In this document: piece after piece, positions 16,449-25,024 of the stretch
How positions within the stretch are numbered: the stretch's first letter is position 1
Layout of the letters: each line of letters starts with the position of its first letter
Source of the DNA: Pelagophyceae sp. CCMP2097
Lineage: Eukaryota > Sar > Pelagophyceae
Length of the DNA stretch: 25,454 nucleotides
Direction: 5' to 3'
Assembly (NCBI GenBank): GCA_026770575.1
Contig: MU657409.1
Coordinates: 1 to 25,454, forward strand
The notes under the pieces: generated by a model
Database searches by the model: none
What the model was told of the DNA's origin: nothing
Seen by the model: only the letters and a program-made list of their open reading frames with translations
Translations under genes and position numbers: made by a program

Positions 16449-18891
16449 ATGTCGGACGTGACGTGCGGCGCGGCCGCGGGTTCGGCGGCGCTGGAGAAGG
16501 TGGCGCTCGTGGCGGGGCGGTGCGGCCGCGGCCTGAACTGCGCGCCCGTCGTGGGCCCGTTTCAGCCCGCCGACGGCTGCGTCGCCGACGTCGGCGGCGT
16601 CGCGCTCTGCGGCGCGTTCGCGGCGTGCCGGCTGCTGGCGCTCGAGGCGCCGTCCGCGCTCGACTCGGAGTCGCCCGCCGCAGACGAGTCGTGCGAGTGG
16701 GCCGACTGCGTCCTCGCGCCCGCGGCGCGCGCGCTCGAGGCCGCCTTTCCCGGCGGCGAGGTGCAAGTCGTGAAGCCGTCGCCGCTGCGCCTCGACGAGT
16801 TTTCGCTCCTCTACGGCCTCGGCGGCGGCGGCGGCGGCCACTCGGACGCCGTCGTCGCCGCCGAGGCCGCGGCGCGCGCGGGCCTCGAGGACCTCGAGGC
16901 GCGCCTCGCGCGCGCGCCGGCGGCCTTTACAGCCTCGCTCGCCGGCGTCCTCGCCGGCGTCGACGCGCGCCGCGCGCTGCCCGCGTTTGCGCGCGGCACG
17001 TTTCCGGGGGCGGAGCGCCTCGCGGACGCGGACCGCGTCGCCGCCGCCTCGCTCGTCTTCACGCGCGAGTCGTGGGACTACGACGCCGCCGCCGAGTCGC
17101 TCTACAGCTTCGTCTCGCGCCTCTTCGTGGCCGCCATCGCAAAGGCCTTCCCGACGGTGCGTCCCCGTCCGTCGAGGCCCGGCCTGTCTCACCGTACAAG
17201 CACAGGCGACGACGCCGTCTACGGTGATGCGGTGCGCGAACTCCAACTTTGGGGACTACCAGTGCAACTCGCCGATGTCGATCCACAAGGAGCTCAAGGA
17301 GGCGGGCCGCTTGCTGCCTCCCAAGGACGTCGCGGCGGCCATCGTCGCCGCGCTGCCGCAAAACGCCGTCATCCTCGCCTGCTCCGTCTCGCCGGCGGGC
17401 TTCATCAACGCGACTGTCACCGAAGCGTGCATTTCCGACTTTGCCGCAAACGTCGTCCAGAGCGATTCCGTCGCGCCGCCGTGCCTCGAGCGCGCCGGCG
17501 GCCGCAAGAAGGTCCTCGTCGACTTTTCGAGCCCGAACATCGCCAAGGAGATGCACGTGGGCCACCTGCGGTCGACGATTATCGGCGACACGATTTGCAA
17601 GGTCTTCGAGTTTTGCGGCCACGAGGTGCTGCGCGTGAACCACGTCGGCGACTGGGGCACGCAGTTCGGCATGCTCATCTCGCACATGGAGGAGGCGTAC
17701 CCCAACTTTTTGCAGGAGCCGCCGAACATTACCGACCTGACGGAGTTCTACAAGGCGGCCAAGAGGCGCTTCGACGAGTCGGAGCCGTTCAAGACGCTCG
17801 CGCGCGAGACGGTCGTCCAACTCCAGGCCGGCGACGCCAAGTGCCGCGCGGTCTGGCAGGTACTCTGCGACATTTCGCGCGCCGAGTTCGACAAGGTCTA
17901 CGCGCGCTTGGGCGTCGAGCTCTACGAGTTCGGCGAGTCGTACTACAACGGCCTCATCCCGGCGGTGCTCAACGAGCTCGAGGCGAAGAAGATTTGCGCG
18001 TTGAAGGACGGGGCCATGTGCGCATTTTTGCCGGGCCACAGCTTCCCGCTCATCGTGAAAAAGTCCGACGGCGGCTTCGGCTACGACTCGACGGACATGG
18101 CCGCCGTGCACCACCGCCTCATCACGCTGAAGTGCGACGTCGTCGTCTACGTGACTGACATTGGGCAGGGCGAGCACTTCCACATGTGCTTCGAGGCCGC
18201 AGCCCTCGCCGGCTGGACCGAGGCCAAGGTGCTGAAGCACGTCGGCTTCGGCCTCGTCCAGGGCATCGACGGCAAGCGTTTCAAGACGCGGTCCGGCGAC
18301 ACGGTGCGCCTGGTGGACCTGCTCGACGAGGCCGTCGTGCGCATGGAGGCGTCGCTCGAGGCCCGCGTGGCTGAGGGTAAGTGCCCGCTGGCGCCCGACG
18401 AGGTCAAGGCCGCCGCCGCGGCGGTCGGCTACGGCGCGTGCAAGTACTTTGACCTGCACCAGCACCCGTCGACGAATTACAAGTTTTCCTACGACAAGAT
18501 GCTCACGACCAACGGCAACACCGCAGTCTACCTCCTCTTCGCCCACGCGCGCCTCGCCAGCATCGTGCGCAAGGGCGCAAGCGACAAGGGCGTCGACCTC
18601 CGCGCCGCCGCGCGCGATGCGCTGACGTTGCCGCACGCGCGCGAGCGCGCCCTCGCCTTTGAGCTGGCGCAGTTCGGCGACGCCATCGACGCGGTCACGC
18701 GCGACCTCTCGCCCGTGCGCCTCTGCGACTATCTTTACAAGGTGGCCAACCTCTTCACGGGGTTCATCACCGACTGCCGCATCATGGACGACCCCCGCGA
18801 GCGGCCCCGCCTCGTCCTCTGCGAGGCCACGGGCATCGTTATGCGCAAGTGCTTCGAACTCCTCGGCATCACGCCGCTCTTCAAAATCTAA
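16449..18891 (+). CDS. RARS: Arginyl-tRNA synthetase, cytosolic type, with N-terminal GST-like domain
   Basis: Class I synthetase that charges tRNA-Arg. Two exons, 16449-17156 and 17206-18891, separated by a 49-nt GT-AG intron in phase 0; 797 residues. The start ATG has a good context (GCCGCC-like GTCGCCATGT) and opens MSDVTCGAAAG. Residues 1-236 resemble a fused GST-like module: VADVGGVALCGAFAACRLLA recalls the N-terminal thioredoxin-like part, and the helical stretch with LEDLEARLARAP and RLADADRVAAASLV recalls the C-terminal part; this is inference. The catalytic core then follows: NFGDYQCNSPMSI (tRNA D-loop binding N-domain), FSSPNIAKEMHVGHLRSTII with HVGH at 353-356, VNHVGDWGTQFGMLI, and KRFKTRSGDTVRLVDLLDEA (KMSKS-equivalent at 593-599). 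The C-terminal anticodon-binding domain ends ITPLFKI. Intact. Confidence 0.96.
17157..17205 (+). other. ArgRS intron (49 nt, GT-AG)
   Basis: Donor GTGCGT, acceptor AGCACAG, phase 0; it joins AKAFPT to ATTPSTVMRCANSNFGDYQC. It is the shortest intron in the window and close to the lower limit for spliceosomal introns. Confidence 0.88.
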
Positions 18892-19698
18892 GGCCCGCCG
18901 CCACGAGCCACGCGCCGCGCGGGGCCGCGCCTAACGTCGCTGCGCGGACCTCACGTACCCTATGTCGGTGCATTGGTCACCCGCGTCGGTCCATGGGTCA
19001 CCTCTTGGATCCATGTACACGGCCAGGAGACACGCCTCGCCTTGCGGCCGGCCGGGGGAGGCGGCCTTTGGGTCCGCCCTCGCGCGCGTGTGCGCCCCGG
19101 CCCCTGCCCGGCGCGCACGCCCGGGGCCTGCAACAGGGCACAAAAGGGTCCGACCCGAATATGGATGGTAAAAGTAAGTTTCGCAAGAATAATTATCAGT
19201 AGGAATTCCTAAGTTACTAGGTAAGTTATGATAAATTACTTCTTGAGCCAGAGTAATTTACTTTAGTCGCAAAAAAACGGAGCCCATAATCTAGATGTAA
19301 TTATCATCACGACGGCGAGCCCACCGCGGGCCATGAACCTCGGAGGCTGTGGAGCTTGAGAAGAGCGCGCTACTTTCGCAGTCTAATCAGGTCAGTAAAA
19401 AATAATTTCTACTTAAAGGAATTCAAGTCCCGAAGAAGCAGAGGCCGACGGGGAACGCAAACCGGGCGCGCGCGCCAAGGCCCACGCGGGCCGTGGCGCG
19501 GAACATCTCGCAAGGAGCACCGGGGCGGGCGACGAGCTCTCGCTATTTGAAATATGCCAATTAGGGTGGATTTAAAGACGCCTCTATAAAGTAAGTTACC
19601 AATTCTTATGATAAGTTATGATAAATTACGTAATATACAGTAAGTTTCGTAAGATAATATTCTTTGCTGAGTATATTATGATAATAATCCTTCCATGG
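18892..19698. other. Intergenic with dispersed GTAAGTT / TAAGTTATGATAAATTAC repeats
   Basis: The first 280 bp are GC-rich; no gene was seen. From about 19170 two AT-rich patches share motifs: GTAAGTTTCG(C/T)AAGA at about 19174 and 19641, and TAAGTTATGATAAATTAC at about 19222 and 19612. Between them a GC-rich insert (about 19310-19550) has a short frame with no recognisable product. The two patches could be ends of one element. Confidence 0.5.
19200..19211. repeat. Recurring palindrome TAGGAATTCCTA, copy 3
   Basis: Third copy of the 12-bp palindrome seen at 2521 and 10626, at the edge of the AT-rich patch downstream of ArgRS. Confidence 0.6.
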
Positions 19699-19820
19699 AC
19701 CCGAACCCGGACTCGCCGAACCCGGACTCGCGAAAACCCGGGATAGGATCCGGGTCCGGGTCCCCCCATCCTTAGGCCCTCTTGCCTCGGGTCCGGGTCC
19801 GGTCCGGGTCTAGGGTCCGG
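19699..19820. repeat. CGGGTCC / GGACCCG simple repeat with inverted halves
   Basis: The left half carries GAACCCGGACTCG twice and GGACCCG; the right half carries (C)GGGTCCGGGTCC runs. The two halves are roughly complementary around about 19745. On the minus strand they give Pro-Asp/Arg-Val repeats that are not called as a gene. Confidence 0.75.
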
Positions 19821-20139
19821 CGCGGTGCGGGCGGGTAAACACGGCGCTCGTGTTCCATCTGGAAGGTGGAATGAACGTCCGAGTCCACGTGCTCCGCAAC
19901 TCACTGCTCTCAGATTCCGGAAGATCCCGAAGTCAAAAACGATTAAAAAACACAGCAAGGAGTAGGTGTCGCCGGGCTTCGGGGCTGATGGATACTGGAA
20001 TGTCGGCACGGGATATCCGGATGGTGCATTGTTGCTGGCGCGTGTACTGGAACGAGTGGGCAGTGGCAAAGGGTAGCTCCGACGGGTCGTGCCCACGGTG
20101 ATAATCGAAACCCCCCTCTTCGATCAAGTGGTTTTCTTA
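19821..20139. other. Intergenic, no gene seen
   Basis: Mixed composition; short frames on both strands without motifs. It leads directly into the tandem repeat. Confidence 0.45.
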
Positions 20140-20555
20140 CCCCATCCCGTCGATTTGATCTCTGTGGCGCCTTGTCTGACTGTGCTCGTCCACGCCCTGC
20201 TCGTCCACGACACGCGTCGCGTAAGCCACCCTCCCGTCGAGTTGAAGTCACCAATGGACAGCTCCGTCCAACTGGAGGCGCCCGTTGGACTCCGCCATCC
20301 GTCGGCCTCGTCGCTCCGCTCCTCGGGGAAAGTATTTACAAATGTGACGCTGGCTTTGAAGGGTTCGCTGTGCCCTCTGATGAGCTTCGCTCGCCCGCCG
20401 AGTCACGCCGCTTGGAAACGTGCCAGGCCCCGGACTCTCGCGGGTGCCGGGGGGAGACCCCCCGGACCCCCCCCCCCTTAAACTTCTTACCCGCTTTCAA
20501 ATCCTCGCTTGCCCCTATCCCTTCAAAAATGTGACGCCGGCTTTTAAGGGTGCTG
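20140..20555 (+). repeat. Tandem repeat unit 1 (about 416 bp)
   Basis: The unit starts CCCCATCCCGTCGATTTGAT; the next starts at 20556 with CCCCATCCCGTCGAGTTGAC. The part after the first 20 nt (CTCTGTGGCGCCTTGTCTGA, CTCGTCCACGCC, ACGACACGCGTCGCGTAAGC) reappears at 25321-25454, beyond the retrotransposon, so unit 2 is split by that insertion. Inside unit 1 an internal pair, AATGTGACGCTGGCTTTGAA (about 20340) and AATGTGACGCCGGCTTTTAA (about 20528), suggests older sub-repeats. Confidence 0.85.
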
Positions 20556-20577
20556 CCCCATCCCGTCGAGTTGACTC
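20556..20577 (+). repeat. Tandem repeat unit 2, left piece
   Basis: The first 22 nt of unit 2, ending in ACTC directly against the 5' LTR. It continues at 25321 after the retrotransposon. Confidence 0.8.
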
Positions 20578-20649
20578 TGTTACGTTCCGTACCCGACTTT
20601 CTAGATCCCTTACCCTGATTGCCTAGTATACCCTATATATAGTGGCCAC
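20578..20649 (+). repeat. 5' LTR, first part
   Basis: Matches 25025-25096 of the 3' LTR (TACCCGACTTTCTAGATCCC against TACCCGACTTTCTAGATCCA, TTACCCTGATTGCCTAGTA). Interrupted at GGCCAC by the nested element. Confidence 0.9.
20634..20641 (+). promoter_or_regulatory. TATA box of the 5' LTR
   Basis: TATATATA within CCCTATATATAGTGG, placed in the early LTR where a U3 promoter is expected, and conserved in the 3' LTR (25081-25088). The nested insertion begins 9 nt downstream and would separate it from the rest of the LTR. Confidence 0.6.
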
Positions 20650-21271
20650 ACAGCGGAGAATCGGCGATCCGACTGTCGCCGAACCCGGACACTGTTTATA
20701 AATGAAGTGACACACGCGATCGGTCACAGGAGACCGGCAATCTCCTTTTGGCGATCGCTTGTGTTGCTACGTATCATCTATGGTTATGGGCAATCAGTAT
20801 CACGCTTGCGTGGGAGCTGAGTCTCGGGTTCGAATCCCGGAGACGGCACTAGCCGGGGGAATGTCTTACGCGACGCGTGTCGTGGAAGAGCAGGGCGTGG
20901 ACGAGCAGTGACAAAGAGTCCACCAGAGTTGAAGTAGGTTTCTATCGGAAAAGGGGACGCCAAGCATACCTGGCGGAAGGAGGAAGTCGGACGAGGGCAC
21001 GGGAGTGCATATGTTCAAGGGAAGGGACGCGAGTACGGGGAGCCACGTGCGAGGCACAACTCACGTACTGCGCAGGGGCTTTGGTGTCCAGTCCACTCCG
21101 CTTCACGAGCAAGTCCCTCCGGCGGCGTGCGGGGGAGCACAGCGGAGAATCGGCGATCCGACTGTCGCCGAACCCGGGCACTGTTTATATATGAAGCGAC
21201 ACACGCGATCGGCCATAGGAGACCGGCAATCTCCTTTTGGCGATCGCATGTGTTGCTGCGTATTATCTATG
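20650..21271 (+). mobile_element. 622-bp TRIM-like element nested in the 5' LTR
   Basis: Direct terminal repeats of about 132 bp, 20650-20781 and 21139-21271, both starting ACAGCGGAGAATCGGCGATC and ending TATCTATG or a close variant, with about ten differences. The element is flanked by a 6-bp duplication, GGCCAC (20644-20649 and 21272-21277), and the 3' LTR shows the empty site with a single GGCCAC. The 357-bp interior has a tRNA-like T-arm and an inverted copy of the tandem-repeat segment (20866-20920). There is no coding frame of note. The size and structure fit a terminal-repeat retrotransposon in miniature, but the ends are not TG...CA. Confidence 0.75.
20797..20849 (+). other. tRNA-like 3' half in the nested element
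   Basis: CTCGGGTTCGAATCCCGG followed by AGACGGCA looks like a tRNA T-arm and acceptor end with an intact B-box. A GCCGTCT 5' acceptor strand and a proper anticodon arm were not found, so this is a captured or primer-derived tRNA fragment rather than a gene. Confidence 0.45.
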
Positions 21272-21277
21272 GGCCAC

Positions 21278-21461
21278 CCGTGGCCAGCCGCCCTCCGGCG
21301 GCTGCGCCAGCCACCCCCGCAACGGCTTCTTCATGCCGCATCCTTCTTCAACGGCCTCATTGAACTCCTTCTTCAACATCATCCTCAACTTGAGCTCAAA
21401 CCTCAATGCCGAAACTCAGAAAATCCCCATCCCGAATTCTGTTACCTAATTATTGCCACAA
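21278..21461 (+). repeat. 5' LTR, second part
   Basis: Matches the 3' LTR from CCAGCCGCCCTCCGGCGGCT through GAATTCTGTTACCTAA. Similarity stops near 21461; the last 42 nt of the 3' LTR (25279-25320) have no counterpart here, and no primer-binding site could be identified between here and gag. Confidence 0.85.
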
Positions 21462-21513
21462 CACCCATTCAAACACCACAGAAGTTGGTCGTAGGCACAC
21501 ACACACACGCAAA

Positions 21514-22656
21514 ATGTCTTCCAGCCTTATCAACATCAACACTTTTCACGGGCTCGACAAGCAGTTAAGCGAAGAAACTGAAGACCCCGGAGAATGGCTC
21601 CATCAGTTCAAAGTCTATCGCAAAACGAACAAGAACAAACTCACGGCTGAGCAGATTCTCAACGTTTTCGAGTCCAAAGTCGAAGCTTCAAGAGCGGAAG
21701 ACGTGGAAGACTTTCGAGAAAATTACAAGGTTGCTAGCCCGCCACCGAGTTCTACATCGGCGAACTACGAGACTGAATTCGCCACATGGAACGGCGATTT
21801 ATTGGACGCCCTTCTCATCAAGATGGAGGACAATTTCAAGGCCAACAGCTCACTGCGATCGGACCGGCTCGCGCATGAGCGGATGGACATGCAGCAGAAG
21901 GAAGACGAATCCGTGGCCGATTGGCAGGCTCGCGTCAAGAAGCTCGTACGGGACTTCCCCAAGCTTACACCGACGATTGTGAAGTCACAGAGCGACATCA
22001 TGGAAAAATTCAACCAGGGGCTCCTCGGCGAACTCAGGAACATGACGTTGAGCATGCGACTCGCATCTAGGAACTCGTCTGACTCAAAAGAACTAACTTT
22101 GGACAAATACAACGGATTTGTCGAAAGTGTTAAAGACGCTGCTGCTACAATGCAGCTTTCCCAAGAGTCAAACAAACAACGCGCTTTAGCTTTACTTTAC
22201 CGCGGCGGCTTCAAAGATAACCACAAGCAAGAGGACCGCTTAGCTTTACAGAAGCAAGAAGAACGCAAGCATGCCGACCTCAAACGTGGCTCAAGCCCAC
22301 GGCGCATTCAGGCGATTTCGGACAAAACGAAAACTAACCAAGCGCTTTGTTGGGGCTTTGCCAGGTCAAGGAAGTGCCCTTTTGGGGGTGACTGCCGCCG
22401 CGTCCACACGAACGCCAGAAACTGGATATCCACTTCATCTTTCAAGAACGAGAATGAAAATTCGAAAGACATTATCAAACAGATTGCTGCTGAAGACGAA
22501 TCCGGCGTCTCGAATAAGAACCCAAAGGCAACTCGATGGAAAGCGACTAGAGACGACGGGCCAACCGCGCACAACACGATACAGGACGCCGACGAGCGCT
22601 TAAAACGACAGGGGCAAAAAATCGACAAACTGACCAAGGCCGTTTCTCCCTCTTAG
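21514..22656 (+). CDS. gag: Gag-like protein with CCCH zinc finger
   Basis: Structural protein of the retrotransposon, 380 residues, uninterrupted. The ATG at 21514 (AAAATGTC) follows a short AC microsatellite; the frame is also open upstream into the LTR to 21406, but those residues look non-coding. Residues 1-250 are helical and charged, with FHGLDKQL, DPGEWLHQFKVYRK, a DSVADWQARVKKLVRDFPKL-like stretch (here ESVADWQARVKKLVRDFPKL) and EKFNQGLLGELRN, the usual retrotransposon Gag (capsid) pattern. A nucleic-acid-binding finger lies at 279-298: CWGFARSRKCPFGGDCRRVH, spacing C-x8-C-x5-C-x3-H. The C-terminal part is Lys/Asp-rich with a final coiled segment (DADERLKRQGQKIDKLTKAV). Codon use is less GC-biased than the host genes. 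Confidence 0.85.
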   Translation: MSSSLININTFHGLDKQLSEETEDPGEWLHQFKVYRKTNKNKLTAEQILNVFESKVEASRAEDVEDFRENYKVASPPPSSTSANYETEFATWNGDLLDALLIKMEDNFKANSSLRSDRLAHERMDMQQKEDESVADWQARVKKLVRDFPKLTPTIVKSQSDIMEKFNQGLLGELRNMTLSMRLASRNSSDSKELTLDKYNGFVESVKDAAATMQLSQESNKQRALALLYRGGFKDNHKQEDRLALQKQEERKHADLKRGSSPRRIQAISDKTKTNQALCWGFARSRKCPFGGDCRRVHTNARNWISTSSFKNENENSKDIIKQIAAEDESGVSNKNPKATRWKATRDDGPTAHNTIQDADERLKRQGQKIDKLTKAVSPS

Positions 22657-22789
22657 GAACCAAGGACACAGGCACAGGGAAAGAGAAAGATAAGAACACT
22701 GGCACCTACACGGTTTGCGCTGTCGACAAACCAAAATCCGGCAAAAAAGAAAATTTTGGACACTCCGGTCACCAAAACTCCAGCTTTAC

Positions 22790-23230
22790 CGAAACAAACA
22801 CAGCCGGCTTACGTCAAAGGCTTTATTGGCAGCTGCCTGGTCAACACGCAAATCGGCATAGACACCAACAACGCGGCCCCGTACACGCTCACTCAGAAGC
22901 CTTTTACCGACAGTACCTCGAACCAATAGGGGAAGTTTTGGAAGAGATCTCAGACCAGGGCATCAAATTAATTGGAGCTGGCTGCGACGAAATTAAGTCT
23001 CTCGGCATTATCAACGAGCTCGACGTCACCTTTGGCTCGAAGTAGCGACCCACGCCGCACATCCAGATCAAGCTGATCGTCCTTAAGGGTGACTTTTCGT
23101 GTGGTGCCCTCTTCAACGTCGACACCATCAGGAAACTCGGCATAGTCATCGACTTCCCTGCCGAGGCGCCTTACATCACGATTAGGAAGCTGCATCCAGT
23201 CCTTAATATTGAACTCGGACAGGAAGAAAT
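22790..23230 (+). pseudogene. Retroviral-type aspartic protease remnant
   Basis: GIDTNNAAPYTLTQKPF (about 22850-22905) occupies the place of the DTGA active-site loop; the Gly of DTG is replaced by Asn. The homologous frame then shifts to YLEPIGEVLEEISDQGIKLI and GIINELDVTFGS, meets a TAG at 23043-23045, and continues with LKGDFSCGALFNVDTIRKLG and IVIDFPAE, which resembles the C-terminal ILG-type flap and helix of retropepsins. One frameshift and one stop, plus the altered active site, make it inactive as it stands. Confidence 0.6.
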
Positions 23231-23630
23231 GGAGAGTGTCGCAGAGAACAACTCAAATACCACCACTCTCCCATACCACGCGCGCAAGATCACATACGCC
23301 ACTGCAGTCACCGCTTTGAAGGAAGACACCATTCCGCCTCGCACCAGCGGCTACTCGGTCGTCCTTTTTCAACGCTCCTCCGCCACAGAAGACCGAAACG
23401 ATGTCGTTGGCCACCAACCCGCCCGACGACCCCGTGGTATTCGAGGTCAACAAAAACATCCCGTCGGCGGCTGACTCGGCCAAAAAGTCCGACTCAACTT
23501 CGAACACAAAAAAAACTTTCTCCAGCAAAATCCGGCCGGTACCTCCTTTTGCCCCTAGCACTGCTCGGAATCACGACGCGCCTCGCCTGCCGTCATTGCT
23601 TGGTTTACCAGGACGCCCCTCGTGATTTAG
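23231..23630 (+). other. Deleted region of pol, no recognisable domain
   Basis: This interval lies where the reverse transcriptase should be, between protease and RNase H, but is only about 400 bp and shows no palm motifs or YxDD in any frame. Short open frames on both strands are Ser/Thr/Pro-rich and not called. Confidence 0.55.
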
Positions 23631-23917
23631 CTTTTCCCCACGACGACCAACCACGCACGTCAGCAGAAAAATGGGATTTTGAGACCATCAAAATTACTCC
23701 GACGGACAGACTGGTTTCGTTCTACTTAGACGCAGGCGCTTCGAAGGTCGGATTTGATGCCACTCTCCTTCAGAAGGGCGGAGGTGACGGCCCGATCCAA
23801 ATTTGCGCTCACCACGCACGATGGAGACTCAAACTTTCAAAATACGACTTCAAGGTACACTTCGGTTCCTACAGCAGGCGCTTTATCTCGAAAGACGCCC
23901 CCCGAGCCCGATCCTGA
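23631..23917 (+). pseudogene. RNase H-like remnant of pol
   Basis: VSFYLDAGASKVGFDATLLQ, then DGPIQICAHHARWRLKLSKY and DFKVHFGSYSRRFISKDAPRA, follows the Ty3/gypsy RNase H pattern (TDAS..G.GAVL.Q, then SR, then RW.L.L..YDF.I.Y..G). The first catalytic Asp is in LDAGAS. The middle of the domain is shortened, and the frame stops at 23917 without entering an integrase. Confidence 0.55.
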
Positions 23918-24312
23918 CATCGACAAATTGAACGTCGGCGTCATCAAAGAAAGCGCACCAGAAAAGGCCTTAGCAGCGCTGAAATTCGTTCATCTGTTAC
24001 CAACCATGGTGGAAAATTTAGGCCACCCTCTCGACCGCCTCTTCAAAAACATTTCCAACTGCCAACGCGAGCACGCTAAATGGAAGACGCGACGCGCAGC
24101 CGACAAGCTACCGCCGGAGTACTTTAAAGGATACCACGAGCTGCTTCATCAGAGCATGACTGTTCCAGGTATCAGCACCAAAACTCATCGGCCCGTATTG
24201 TGACTCGCACCTCATCATCGGCCCACACATCAACACCGAAAGGACAATCTCTCCGAACGTCTTCGACCTTCGCCACATTCGAACCGGAGATGCCAAATCG
24301 GGCATTGCGGCC

Positions 24313-24987
24313 TTGCGACTACGGAAGTACCGGCCAGGTGGTGAATTCTCGACGATGGATTTCAAAGACTCAACGCAGACAACCACCGAACATCCCACTG
24401 CACCGTCGAAGAAATCCGACAAGATCCCAGCTATTATAGTCCCACCACCATCGAGTTTGGACGACCTCAATATTGGAGAGAAAGTCATTTATACGACCGG
24501 GAGAGCTCGCAAAGATTGGCAAGTCGGAGAACTACTTGCAATCGACGAAGATAAACAAACAATCCACGTATATTTATGGTATGGTTATTCAGACAACATC
24601 AAGACTCGCGCCTATAGACAGGCGCTTCTCGACCCCAAAGACGACAAGAAATTACATACTATGACCCCAGCACGAACCCCTCGCGAAGTAACGGCGAAAG
24701 TCCACCTGAACAAGATCGTCCACTCAACGTCCTCGCTATTGAAAGAAGGGCCACTTCCCCAATCTGTTCTGCAGCAGCTTGTCAAGGAAAAACGCGTCGT
24801 GGCAACCATCACAGATGAAAACTCTCCAGGCCTGACCAAAGCAGCATCCACCAACGGCTTCAAGATCAACCCACGCAAGTCGTGGATCGACATCCACCAG
24901 CGGCCGTCGAGCCTGATAATGGGCCAGCCCCTCGCGTTGTACATGCAGCAAAAGGTCGACCTGAACATCACGACGTACGGCTGCTAA
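24313..24987 (+). CDS. Open 3' frame of the retrotransposon, unknown C-terminal domain
   Basis: 224 codons with no stop from 24313 (MRLRKYRPGGEF) to the TAA at 24985-24987; upstream sequence in another frame (RHIRTGDAKSGIAALRLRKY) appears to lead into it. Residues about 50-95 (LNIGEKVIYTTGRARKDWQV, GELLAIDEDKQTIHVYLWYG) look like a small beta-barrel of the SH3, Tudor or chromo-like kind often found after integrase in LTR elements. The remainder is Lys/Ser-rich with LPQSVLQQLVKEKRVVATIT. Its openness contrasts with the broken protease and RNase H. It could be an integrase tail or an extra ORF. Confidence 0.5.
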   Translation: MRLRKYRPGGEFSTMDFKDSTQTTTEHPTAPSKKSDKIPAIIVPPPSSLDDLNIGEKVIYTTGRARKDWQVGELLAIDEDKQTIHVYLWYGYSDNIKTRAYRQALLDPKDDKKLHTMTPARTPREVTAKVHLNKIVHSTSSLLKEGPLPQSVLQQLVKEKRVVATITDENSPGLTKAASTNGFKINPRKSWIDIHQRPSSLIMGQPLALYMQQKVDLNITTYGC

Positions 24988-25024
24988 CGCGGCGAGGCCC
25001 CTCTTCTTCTTCTGAAGGGCGGGT

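Noticed and set aside
17059..18636. 525-codon minus-strand frame opposite ArgRS
   Set aside because: A shadow of high-GC third codon positions of a well-supported plus-strand gene; no protein-like motifs.
20797..20849. Possible tRNA gene in the nested element
   Set aside because: Only the T-arm and 3' acceptor are present; no matching 5' acceptor strand or anticodon stem.
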